Below are positions 18,801 through 23,500 of a DNA stretch of 64,000 nucleotides, piece by piece. The DNA is from Nisaea sediminum. GTDB lineage: Bacteria; Pseudomonadota; Alphaproteobacteria; Thalassobaculales; Thalassobaculaceae. The notes under the pieces are model-generated. The model did not search any database, was not told the DNA's origin, and was given only the letters and a program-made list of their open reading frames with translations. The position numbers and the translations under genes were made by a program. The stretch covers positions 434,001 to 498,000 of the forward strand of contig NZ_JACZCQ010000006.1 in NCBI RefSeq assembly GCF_014904705.1, written 5' to 3'. Each line of letters starts with the position of its first letter. Position 1 is the first letter of the stretch.

Positions 18801-19420
18801 GCAATCTCGGCGCCGACTGGAAGGTCGAGCATGTCTCCGACCTAAACGGGGACGGCACCGACGACCTGTTCCTGCGCAACGGCACGGACGGCACCGTCTC
18901 GGTCTGGGAAATGAACGGCGGCGTCGCCTCGAACAAGGGCTATGTCGGATCGCTGAGTTCCAGCTGGTCGATCGAGGGCTTCGCCGACTTCAACGGCGAC
19001 GGCAAGGACGACATGCTGGCCCGCAACGGCACCACCGGCGCGGTCACGGTCTGGGAGATGGACGGCACAACCCGTCTGAACGCAGGCTATGCCGGCGACC
19101 TTTCCGGCGACTGGACGATCCGCGGCATGGCCGACTTCAACGGCGACGGCAAGGCCGATATCCTGGCCGAGAACACCTCGAGCGGCGCGGTCTCGGTCTG
19201 GGAGATGGACGGGGCGCAGGCGATCTCGAAGACTTACGTGAAGAGCCTTGGCGCGGGCGAGTCGATCACCGCCATCACCGACGTCAACGGCGACGGCCAG
19301 GCCGACATCCAGGTGACCAATGCCAACACAAACGGCATCGCTTTCTGGGAAATGGACGAGGGCGAGCTGAAGCGCGCGGTCTATGGCGGCCACTATTACG
19401 TGGACACTCAGTTCATCTGA
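3863..19420 (+). CDS. giant RTX calcium-binding protein with C-terminal FG-GAP/VCBS-like propeller (giant 1)
   Basis: 5185 residues, one uninterrupted frame. No signal peptide; RTX nonapeptides (GGxGxDxLx) begin at about residue 10, as in type I secreted proteins. Order: three HCBP-related segments (residues ~75-690); RTX blocks; 38 GGDDTTA heptads (1218-1483); ten VSGGDGNDT nonads (1755-1844); a ~168-residue domain present twice (1967-2134, 4140-4309); a carbohydrate-binding-like domain (4369-4550); eight ~48-residue propeller repeats (~4790-5178). Eight copies of a ~85-residue spacer module split the RTX blocks. RTX repeats fold on calcium outside the cell, so a surface adhesin or matrix protein is likely. 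It ends in YVDTQFI, unlike the other three giants. By length alone about 300 RTX repeats are expected. Confidence 0.88.
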   Translation: MAELNGTNGNDTLVGTNGADTIDGRGGEDSIVGGGGDDVLLGSAGAESSINELPFDDTLDGGTGNDTMRGGGGNDTYEFRIGDGRDEILDEYHFYPENPLGGLQPVQQGNGGFDTLNFGPGITPDNLWITISDGNLYVAVLQPGVNPFDSEDMVVIRNWSDANRRIEQFKFSDGSVWSTQDILDNVSGTDGADTIEWSGTESITVTSGDGADLVSSGAGADSLGGGDGGDTMAAGGGDDGVYGNEGNDSLLGQAGNDTVEGGGGNDTVDGGEGDDSLEGGDGDDLIRGSGGELGNINENTGNDTLTGGAGADTLRGGGGNDLYQYGVGDGRDEIHDEYFHTQLTPSGEIVLFSRDEFAGNDTIAFEDGITADDLWINLVGDDLIVGIRDGATDIFDLDDQITITDWRDSLNRVETFQFGDGTQMDVHEMLQNISGSASDDVLSWSGPENTAMDGAGGNDSMVGAGGNDSLSGGEGDDTIRLGNGDNLGLGDEGNDVVGGGTGRDTIDGGSGNDYIDGGDGEDLLIGGTGDDTIRGSGGSQGTINEAAASDTLSGGAGDDELRGGGGNDTYVYRAGEGHDQILDEYVYTGRSPLGTVYSPVDMDGGTADRLQLVGDGMVDNTTFSLNGSTLYVGVGENGAEDIADYDDLVQINRWTEGNRQVEDFEFTDDGVTVSSDQLLDVFNSITGGDDYIDGSFIGLGIDAGAGNDTVIGSDYADRFDGGSGDDLLSGAGGNDLLDGGSGSDTLAGGTGSDTFTGTPASLDGDLIADYEDQDVVRLENTQIAEGNVALTAQDGQTIVEIDTGNGTGATFTLNGEFAGVEVVQNGDHSELRFTTESLDDTLIGTDDDDTLNGGGGSDYIDGAGGNDFLIGGDGNDTVIGSEGDDTVIGGEGNDMLSGAGGNDSITGDGGSDTILAGDGDDSVDGGSENDTLSGGAGDDTMTGGAGDDLVDGGDGNDTLTGADGDDTVLGGAGDDTLGGGEGNDLLDGGTGNDTLTAGAGDDTVLGGDGNDLAEGGDGNDTLSGGAGDDTMTGGAGNDVLDGGEGNDTLTGADGDDTVLGGAGDDTLGGGEGNDSLDGGTGNDTLTAGAGDDTLLGGDGDDLAEGGAGNDTVAGGSGNDTVLGDDGDDLVDGGDGDDVLSGGAGDDTLQGGDGHDSLDGGSDDDLLIGGAGNDTLNGNDGNDTIFGDGVEDTVLGDDWNEYQPDDSVSGGAGDDTVAGGDDTTAGGDDTTAGGDDTTTGGDDTTAGGDDTTAGGDDTTAGGDDTTAGGDDTTAGGDDTTAGGDDTTAGGDDTTAGGDDTTAGGDDTTAGGDDTTAGGDDTTAGGDDTTAGGDDTTAGGDDTTAGGDDTTAGGDDTTAGGDDTTAGGDDTTAGGDDTTAGGDDTTAGGDDTTAGGDDTTAGGDDTTAGGDDTTAGGDDTTAGGDDTTAGGDDTTAGGDDTTAGGDDTTAGGDDTTVGGDDTTAGGDDTTAGGGDTTAGGDDTTAGGDGGFDEGDFTVTGGEGDDTVTGGSGDDTLSGGDDDDVIVGDGDSGDGAVAASGDDVLDGGAGNDMIFGGLGNDSIDGGTGNDTLVGGDGDDSMAGGDGDDLALGDAGNDTMLGGAGNDTLVGGAGDDRVEGGAGQDLLFGSAGDDYVDGGADDDTVLGGAGNDEVRGGEGADLLYGGDGADTFAGTADELNGETIADYNQDAGDVIRIDGAIVGPDDFTFETVEGRTTVSVDTDGDGNANTTFTVLGDYNTVTTTEVNGDTKLFFGNSTVSGGDGNDTVSGGDGNDTVSGGDGNDTVSGGDGNDTVSGGDGNDTVSGGDGNDTVSGGDGNDTVSGGDGNDTVSGGDGNDTVSGGDGNDTVGGATPYDDSLTGTDGDDTITGLAGNDTIDGGDGNDLVDGMEGDDTVTGGAGDDTVLGGEGNDTLGGGLGNDSLDGGTGDDTLTAGEGDDTLVGGAGNDRLEGGSGNDSLSGDGDSTEATDPVVETGRIDASNFSSTDSGFRITATRALGDGSRSEPSVDNVTTSSDGLGVDGNTGGPGGQLGYDPGLGFSEELIVEFDNMATGASVEITRLFQNEGSGGEQGHWTAWRDGQLVGESDFQAGSGSSVTLSIDVDGGFDKLVFTATDYANGPNGSSDSSDYLVKSIEFTTESEVSLGADTILAEDGDDTVEAGYGDDSVDGGSGNDLVDGGSGDDTLLGGDGDDTMTGGDGNDLVDGGAGNDTLTGADGDDTVIGGSGDDTLGGGLGDDSLDGGADNDTLTAGDGTDTLVGGSGDDLLEGGAGGDELTGGDGADSFVGDLSDLNGDSIADYDAAEGDLVIANAEFGDDAVTLSHANGQTTVTVDAGGESATFTVNGEYNSVTTTTENGATSISFSPDVTATPGDDSLVGTDGDDTITGLAGNDTIDGGDGNDLVDGMDGNDTVTGGAGDDTVLGGDGEDTLGGGLGDDSLDGGADNDTLTAGAGNDTLVGGTGDDILEGGADNDRLSGGDGSDSLSGDDGDDTLSGGADNDVLAGADGDDSLDGGTGNDLLQGGAGSDTIEGGDGDDTVEGGEGGDLVRGDAGDDVLRGDAGDDLLEGGSGNDTLDGGDGNDFLLGGDGDDLVDGGEGEDNLIGDAGDDTLQGGAADDRLDAGDGNDTLEGDDGSDTLSGGAGNDALVGGADNDILQGGTGGDELTGGDGADSFVGDVSDLDGDVITDYDADEGDLVIANAEFGDDAVSLDYANGQTTVTIDAGGEQATFTVNGEYHSVTTTTENGATAISFSPDVTATPGDDSLVGTSGDDTITGLAGNDTIDGGDGNDFLDGMDGDDTVTGGNGDDTVLGGAGNDTLGGGLGDDSLDGGSGDDILTAGQGNDTLDGGDGNDLVDGGLGDDTVTGGAGDDTVLGGEGNDTLGGGDGNDILSGHTGDDVLTAGAGEDTLSGGDGNDVLEGGDGNDSLDGHTGDDTMSGDAGDDTLSAGNGDDVLDGGSGNDSLDGHTGNDSMDGGEGDDTLVAGDGSDTLAGGAGNDNLDGGTGNDALAGGDGDDSLVGGNGADMLDGGAGSDTLEGGEGTDTLIGGADADELSGGIGDDVLSGGDDDDVLEGGQGSDVLAGGGGADSFVGSLTDLNGDSITDYDPEEGDLVIANAEFDESAVSLSYENGETTVRIDAGGDGSTDATFTLTGEFHSVTAVTDGGSTSLSFSPDITASEGDDSLTGTEGDDTITGLGGDDTIDGGDGNDLVDGGDGNDTVTGGAGDDTVLGGAGEDTLGGGDGNDSLDGGTGNDTLTAGAGEDTLDGGSGNDVLEGGDGNDVLSGNDGNDKLSGDAGDDSLEGGAGNDTLVGGTGSDTLAGGDGRDNLNGGEDGDLYQWNADSGSAIRHYQTGDPENPTLLGDAESFQPTDPGHAQYDNYFDDGVNGVDTLTGTDGNDNIALDFGGERLGGIEVIDGGAGDDVLDLASNRYDYQDATLIGGDGNDVLWGNQGDDSLDGGADNDWLAGNSGNDALDGGDGDDRLDGNSGDDSLEGGAGADTLNGGTGTDTLVGGEGQDLFRGTAAELDGDTLEDYQGGETVRVTDASLDADDITLTVANGRTTVEIDGGGADASFTIDGEYRGVIATGNGGGTDLVFTEEVQGRVIIGTPHSDDITGTEGGDTVSALQSNDTVHGGEGDDVVYGNQGNDSIFGEDGDDLLDGGEGGDVLDGGSGNDTLVGDQGNDALSGGDGDDSLDGGNGWDHMVGGDGNDTLRGGQDHDQLTGGAGNDVLYGDQGYDKITGGEGDDLIDGGDQDDRLSGDAGEDTMMGGDGRDTIDGGDGNDSLDGGEGDDHLSAGDGDDTVYGGGGSDYLVAGKGDDNVDGGDGNDLIRGNDGNDVLSGGIGADTIDGGDGDDAVFGNDGNDTLTGGDGNDIVYGGDGRDSLGGGRGDDTLDGGTGNDILTAGSGNDLLRGGDGNDWIEGESGSDTLEGGAGADTFFGTLSELDGDTLADYSAEDGDLVIANCRFDEDDVTLTVENGNTTVSIDTNGNGRPEAVFTMTGVFTAVETSYAYGKTTMSFTAAEPAELSATEGDDSLSGNMLDDTIDGLGGNDTIDGGDGNDLLSGGAGNDTVTGAAGDDTVLGNAGDDTLGGGTGNDLLDGGTGNDTLTAGAGEDTLSGGLGSDRLEGGDGNDTLYGDGATAAAGEPETIRIDSSNFGETGSGFTVTATRALENGSQSDASVDNIVVERDALGVEGTMTPGGIPDQLGYDPALGFSEELIVDFDDIANGASVEILRLFSNEGNGGEQGHWAAYRDGQLVGEADFTAASGDETTVSINVDGGFDRLVFSATDYAGGDDGNAHDSSDYLIRSIEVTTDPTASAAADDTLIGGDGDDYAAGQQGNDVIDGGAGNDRLEGGDGNDTLIGGDADTTEQLGAELIVNGDFENLPGSLQHGNWGTFTAVDGWTAEDLTPTTGGTAPIEIQRGVLDGAPEQPDDWADDNHVAELDSHPENGGTSGDTNVLMAQTVQVADDGEFRFSFDFAARERGGQISETSELTVWVDGQKVLEIDDAAKEWTHQTLTVSLTAGAHVIAFSGGDADGTSDQYGALIDNVSLRQIMDAEPNDTLVGGDGDDVLSGGTGADVLSGGSGSDIFRGSAAELEGDRIEDYSDGDSIVLTGVELGDGDVSLMADGANTRVWLDTDKDGVPDTSFLLTGSFESVTVSGNGDTTLTFSAEAVEEEPEDDAITGTAGDDVLTATEEDDVLDGLAGNDTIDGLGGNDVIYGGDGSDRVTGGSGADSLHGGDGSDSLYADSDDAVIDGGAGFDRAFIDIREARSGADFQNVEQIELTSNAGWESGHRLLAATDLDGDGDDDMLWHNASTGRVMAWEMEGSVSVERSFIGNLDGNWTVEAIEDFNGDGTKDLLIRNGANDAVSVWEMDGISQPSKGFSGFLGNDWEILGTGDFDGNGKMDFIARNTANDAASVWRMDGATPVEKSFAGTIGTDETLEAVADFNGDGKDDLLIRNGSDNSVSVWEMNGGTASAKNFAGNLGADWKVEHVSDLNGDGTDDLFLRNGTDGTVSVWEMNGGVASNKGYVGSLSSSWSIEGFADFNGDGKDDMLARNGTTGAVTVWEMDGTTRLNAGYAGDLSGDWTIRGMADFNGDGKADILAENTSSGAVSVWEMDGAQAISKTYVKSLGAGESITAITDVNGDGQADIQVTNANTNGIAFWEMDEGELKRAVYGGHYYVDTQFI
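4087..5930 (+). repeat. three HCBP-related segments at the N-terminus of giant 1
   Basis: Three ~115-residue copies, roughly 4087-4425, 4825-5165 and 5566-5925, each following GGGGNDxYxY. Each runs DGRDEILDEY, a variable stretch, a beta-rich part with an NLWI/DLWI-type motif, then IxxWxxxxxRxExFxFxDG. This matches the haemolysin-type calcium-binding-related domain (Pfam HCBP_related) often found next to RTX repeats in large secreted proteins. The copies have clearly diverged, so the triplication is old. Confidence 0.65.
7514..8311 (+). repeat. 38 tandem 21-bp repeats (heptapeptide GGDDTTA)
   Basis: 798 bases, exactly 38 units of 21 bp encoding GGDDTTA (a few units GGDDTTT, GGDDTTV or GGGDTTA). 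Units differ mainly by synonymous changes such as GGC/GGT and GAC/GAT. The heptad lacks the RTX nonapeptide spacing, so it is a low-complexity Gly/Asp/Thr linker rather than a normal beta-roll. Because 21 is a multiple of three, copy-number change would alter protein length without a frameshift. Confidence 0.95.
9125..9394 (+). repeat. 10 tandem 27-bp repeats (nonapeptide VSGGDGNDT)
   Basis: 270 bases, ten identical VSGGDGNDT nonapeptides in the RTX register, with only synonymous differences between units. The uniformity contrasts with neighbouring RTX repeats and points to recent slippage or unequal crossover. Confidence 0.93.
9761..10266 (+). repeat. embedded ~168-residue beta-rich domain, copy 1
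   Basis: Residues 1967-2134 of giant 1, inserted between RTX blocks. Landmarks: RIDASNF, FRITATRAL, LGYDPGLGFSEELIVEFD, GGEQGHWTAWRDGQLVGE, VDGGFDKLVFTATDY, SSDYLVKSIE. The second copy is at 16280-16788. It has the look of a jelly-roll binding domain; I do not recognise a named family. Confidence 0.6.
16280..16788 (+). repeat. embedded ~168-residue beta-rich domain, copy 2
   Basis: Residues 4140-4309 of giant 1. Same landmarks as the copy at 9761-10266: RIDSSNF, FTVTATRAL, LGYDPALGFSEELIVDFD, GGEQGHWAAYRDGQLVGE, VDGGFDRLVFSATDY, SSDYLIRSIE. The strong identity in the motifs and divergence elsewhere suggest an intragenic duplication of a functional binding domain. Confidence 0.6.
16967..17512 (+). 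other. carbohydrate-binding-like (galactose-binding fold) domain in giant 1
   Basis: Residues 4369-4550. It opens ELIVNGDFE, then GWT, a variable loop with HVAELDSHPENG, QTVQVADDGEFRFSFDFAAR, LTVWVDGQKVLEI, WTHQTLTVSL, and closes with GALIDNVSLRQI. The NGDFE start and IDNVSL end are typical of CBM4/9-like and DUF642-like beta-sandwich modules. It lies between RTX repeats just before the last spacer module and the propeller. Confidence 0.6.
18230..19396 (+). repeat. eight FG-GAP/VCBS-like repeats, giant 1 C-terminus
   Basis: Eight ~48-residue repeats of the form DFNGDGKDDLLIRN, VSVWEMDG, ~10 variable residues, GxLGxxWxIExxA. The DxNGDG loop is the calcium-binding loop of FG-GAP/VCBS propeller blades. 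Counting WEM/WRM elements gives eight in this protein and eight in each of the other three giants. Confidence 0.8.
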
Positions 19421-19430
19421 TCTTCAGCGA

Positions 19431-19457
19431 CGGAACGGGGCCCGGCGGTCCCGTCCG
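19431..19457 (+). terminator. hairpin between giant 1 and GST gene
   Basis: In the 51-base gap between convergent genes. CGG-A-ACGGG pairs with CCCGT-CCG around a 10-base loop, with one bulged A. There is no T run, so it is a weak bidirectional terminator candidate. Confidence 0.3.
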
Positions 19458-19471
19458 GTCATCCCGATCAT

Positions 19472-20143
19472 CTATCCCGCCACATGCATGTCCGGATCCC
19501 GGACCGCCTCGAAGCTCGGGCGCGCCGAAATCACTCCGTAGTAGCGCGCGATGTTCGGGGTCAGCACATCCGTGCCGCGCAGCAAAGCCCAGCGATGCAC
19601 CCGGATGGTCATCGGAATGTCGCCGTAGCTCCAGGAATCGTCGGCGATATGCCGGGTGCGTCCGAGCTGCTCCTCGACGAGGTTCCAGGTCTTTTCGAGC
19701 CGCTCCAGAGATTGCTGCGCAACCCCTGGATCGCGCTCGGACAGGGGCAGCCGGATCGTGTGTTTCACCAGATTGTGCATCGGCGGGATCAGTTCATTAT
19801 TCTCCCACATGATCCAGCGCGCCGCCGACGCGAAGCGCCTTATGTCATTGCCGTAGAATCCGGCAGGGTCGTAGGTCATGGCGAGATATTGCAGGATCGC
19901 GTTCGACTCCCAGAGCACGAACCCGCCGTCCCGGATCGTCGGCACGGTGCCGTTCGGATTCATCGCCCGGTATTCCGGCGTATCGACGACCCCGAAGGCC
20001 CGGTTTCCCTTGGCCACATGCCCGTCGGCCCCCATCGTCGCGCTGGCCAGAGTCAGCTTGTAGGGCAGTCCGAGTTCCGCCAGCGCCAGCAGGACCTTCT
20101 GCGTGCGGGCCGATGTCGGCCTGCCCCAGAGTTCGATCGTCAT
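19472..20143 (-). CDS. glutathione S-transferase family protein
   Basis: 223 residues, normal GST length. The N-terminal thioredoxin-like half has RPTSARTQKVLLALAELG (candidate catalytic Ser near residues 10-11), NPNGTVPTI with the cis-Pro, and WESNAILQYLA with the Glu-Ser glutathione-binding pair. The all-alpha C-terminal half includes SYGDIPMTIRVHRW. It is predicted to be a cytosolic glutathione-dependent enzyme; the substrate is unknown. The start is supported by GGGAG about eight bases upstream. It is the only gene interrupting the four giant genes and runs against them, with no obvious functional link. Confidence 0.9.
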   Translation of the reverse strand: MTIELWGRPTSARTQKVLLALAELGLPYKLTLASATMGADGHVAKGNRAFGVVDTPEYRAMNPNGTVPTIRDGGFVLWESNAILQYLAMTYDPAGFYGNDIRRFASAARWIMWENNELIPPMHNLVKHTIRLPLSERDPGVAQQSLERLEKTWNLVEEQLGRTRHIADDSWSYGDIPMTIRVHRWALLRGTDVLTPNIARYYGVISARPSFEAVRDPDMHVAG

Positions 20144-20412
20144 GCACGTTCTCCCAGATGATCGAGTTCGTCACCGGCCTCGAAGCGCTCTCTCGCGCCG
20201 CCCCGGCTCCGGATTTTCACGCATTCCGGATGCGTCGCGCACCGGTGCCGCCGAATGTTGCACGCAAGGCCGTGCCGTGGAACGTCCAGTGGTGTCGGCC
20301 GCAATATTTCCTATTCCCACGGCGTAAAAATTTAACACCCGGCAAAAAACTAACTAAATTTTAGAGGTTAAGGTCTACCGTCGGAAGCTACGGTGCACCA
20401 TCCAATAGGATG

Positions 20413-20434
20413 AAATTAGATAAACTTTTATTGA
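20413..20434 (+). promoter_or_regulatory. 22-bp motif shared by the two giant genes (copy 2)
   Basis: AAATTAGAT, four bases, TTTTATTGA, matching 3644-3665. It lies 99 bases before the giant 2 start. Its last four bases overlap the TTGAAA -35 candidate. Confidence 0.45.
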
Positions 20435-20460
20435 AATTATCCGCTTTTTAGCCCTATATG
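20431..20460 (+). promoter_or_regulatory. sigma70-like promoter candidate for giant 2
   Basis: TTGAAA (20431-20436), 18 bases, TATATG (20455-20460). Five of six and four of six matches to consensus, in the most AT-rich part of the region, about 70 bases before the ATG. Confidence 0.4.
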
Positions 20461-20485
20461 GGGCGGCGTGTGATGCACTGATCGC

Positions 20486-20506
20486 CCGGCGGGAGAATCC
20501 TGCCGG
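20486..20506 (+). promoter_or_regulatory. 5'-leader hairpin before giant 2
   Basis: CCGGCGGGA, triloop GAA, TCCTGCCGG: a 9-bp stem with one G-U pair, ending 17 bases before the GGAG ribosome site. It could affect translation or mRNA stability. No T run follows, so it is not a simple terminator. Confidence 0.4.
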
Positions 20507-20533
20507 CCAGACACCAGGGCTCTGGAGCATAGA

Positions 20534-23500
20534 ATGGGAAAGTGGCGGGACCGCGACAATGATGGAGACGACGACGCGAACCCGCAATCCCAGAGCGGAT
20601 TGATCACGGGCGACGACGGTCGCGACTACATCACTGGATCTTCCGGCAACGACACCATTTCCGGGCTCGGCGACAGGGACACTCTCTCCGGCCGGGACGG
20701 CGACGACCAGCTTTTCGGCGATAGCGGCGACGACTATATCGACGCCGGCAACGGCGACGATCTCCTCTATGGCGGTGACGGAAACGATACGCTGTCGGGC
20801 GGCAGCGGAAACGACACCATCCATACCGGCGCCGGCAATGACAGGGCCTCGGGCGGCGCCGGAAACGATATTCTCTACGGCGGCGCGGACAGCAGCAGCC
20901 TCTTCGGCGACAGCGGCGACGACTTCCTCCATGGCGGGAGCGGCAACGAAACGATTTCCGGCGGTTCCGGAAACGACACGATCCTCGGCAACGGCGGCGA
21001 CGACTATCTGCGCGACGACAGCGGCAACAATCTGCTTTCCGGCGGCGCGGGAGAGGATTCCATCACCGGCGGCCAGGGCAACGACACGATCTACGGCGGC
21101 GAAGGCGATGACAGGATCGCAGGCGGCGCGGGCAACGACCGGATCGAGGGCGAGGCAGGCGACGACACCATCTCCGGCGACTACAAAAACGACACGATTT
21201 CAGGCGGCGACGGCAATGACCTGATCCGCGGCCGCGGCGGGCACGACAGCCTCGACGGCGGGGCCGGCGACGACACGATTTCCGGCGATTCCGGCAACGA
21301 TTACATCGACGCCGGTGCGGGCGACGACCGGATCTACGGACGCGGCGGTACCGACACCATCTATGCCGGCGACGGCGACGATCTCGTCTCCGCGGATTCC
21401 GGCAGCGACTATGTCGACGGCGGCGCCGGCGACGACACCATCTCCGGGCGCGGCGGGAACGATACGATCTACGCCGGTGACGGCAACGACCTTGTATCCG
21501 GCGAGTCCGGTACCGATTACATCGACGCCGGTTCGGGCGACGACACCGTCTCGGGGCGCGGTGGCAACGACACAATCCTGGCCGGCGCCGGCAACGACTA
21601 TGTGCGTGGCGATTACGGCAGCGAGTCCCTCGTCGGCGGCGGCGGCGACGACACCATCTCCGGCGGCGGCGGAAACGACGTCATCGAGGGCGGTGACGGG
21701 AACGACAGCCTCAGCGGCAGCTATGGCAAGGATACGATCCTTGGCGGCGACGGCGACGACAGCATCAACGGCGGCGGCGAAAGCGACGTGATCTCCGGCG
21801 GCGCCGGAGACGACACCATCTATGTCAGCGAAGGCAGCGACACGATCGACGGCGGTGCCGGGAACGACCTGATCACAGGCCGCGCCTCCCATTTCCAGGG
21901 CGATCATCTGCAAGGGCTCGAGAGCGGCGATACCCTGCTGCTGACCGATCAGACCCTCGATGCAGACGATGTCTCGCTACAGAACTATTACGGCACCACC
22001 TATGTGGTCATCGACAAAAACGGCAACGGCTGGCCGGACTACTATTTCTCTGTCGACGGCAATTTCGAGTCGATCAATGTCACGGCGGGCGAGAACGGCA
22101 CCAGCCTGACCTTCGTCACGGGACCGGTCACCGGCACGAGCGGCGACGACAGCATCGACGGGACCGACGATGCGGACACCATTTCCGCCCTCGCCGGAAA
22201 CGATACGGTTTCCAGCGGCGACGGAGACGATATCGTCGAGGGCGGGGCCGGTAACGATCTGCTCGACGGCGGAACGGGGAGTGACACCCTCTCCGGCGGG
22301 GACGGCGCCGACACCCTGGGCGGCGGGGCCGGCAACGACCTGCTCGACGGCGGCGACGGCGACGATGTCCTCTCCAGCACTGACGGCAGCGATACGCTTT
22401 CCGGCGGGGCCGGCAACGATGCGCTCTATGCCGGCGACAGCGGCGTGGTCGATGGCGGCGACGGCGACGACACGCTCTATGTCGACACCCGCTCCGACCT
22501 CGACGGCCTGACCGTCTCCAATGTCGAGGACGTCGTCATCGCCGACGAGCAGCCGACCGAAGGCGACGACCTGATTTCCGGCTTCGCCGACGGCGACACC
22601 ATTTCCGCCCTCGGCGGCAACGACACGGTTTCAGGTCTCGCCGGAGACGACCTTCTCGACGGCGGCGCGGGCAATGACCTGCTGGACGGCGGCGACGGCG
22701 CGGACACACTCTCCGCCGGCGCCGGCACCGACACGCTTTCGGGTGGCGACGGAGACGACGCGCTCTATGCCGGCGACAGCGGCGTGGTCGACGGCGGTGA
22801 GGGTAACGACACGCTCTATGTCGACACCCGCTCCAACCTCGACGGCCTCTCCGTCTCGAATGTCGAAGACATCGTCATCGCAGACGAACAGGCGACCGAA
22901 GGTGACGACGCGATTTCCGGGTTCGCCGATGCGGACACCCTCTCCGGCCTCGGCGGCGACGACACGCTCGACGGCCTCGCGGGCGACGATGCGCTCGACG
23001 GCGCCGCCGGCAATGATCAGATCACGGGCGGCGAAGGTAACGATGCCCTGACCGGCGGAAACGGTGAGGACACTCTCTCCGGCGGCGCGGACAGCGATAC
23101 CCTTTCGGGTGACGCGGACGGCGATGTGCTCGACGGTGGCGCCGGGAACGACATCCTCGACGGTGGCGATGGGTCCGACACGCTTTATGCGACCGACGGC
23201 ACCGACACGGTCTCCGCTGGCGCGGGCGACGACGCGATCTACGCGGGCGACAGCGGCGTGGTCGATGGCGGCGACGGCAACGATACGCTCTATGTCGATA
23301 CCCGGTCCGATCTGGACGGCCTCTCGATCTCGAATGTCGAAGACATTGTCATTGCCGACGAGCAGGCGACCGAGGGCGACGACGCCATCTCCGGCTTCGA
23401 AGATGCGGACACACTTTCCGGCCTCGGCGGAAACGACATGCTGGACGGTCTCGCGGGCGACGACGTGATCGACGGCGGCGCCGGGAACGATCAGATCACG

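Larger units (their letters stand above)
20144..20533. other. divergent intergenic region, GST / giant 2
   Basis: 390 bases, no gene seen. Left half GC-rich, 20310-20460 strongly AT-rich. Toward giant 2 it holds the shared motif (20413-20434), a sigma70-like promoter candidate (20431-20460), a 5'-leader hairpin (20486-20506) and a ribosome site GGAG at 20524-20527, six bases before the ATG at 20534. The GST promoter should lie in the left half but no clear hexamers are seen there. Confidence 0.5.

Noticed and set aside
12170-18832. Second long antisense open frame (about 2220 codons) opposite giant 1
   Set aside because: Same periodic artefact of RTX codon use; it also runs through the conserved CBM-like and spacer domains of the + frame. 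Similar antisense frames opposite giants 2, 3 and 4 were dropped for the same reason.
19472-20143. GST as a functional part of the giant-protein system
   Set aside because: It has the opposite orientation and its own ribosome site, and no family link to RTX proteins. It looks like a bystander.
20310-20480. tRNA or small RNA gene in the AT-rich leader of giant 2
   Set aside because: No cloverleaf or T-loop sequence found by eye. The AT-richness is better explained by promoter elements.
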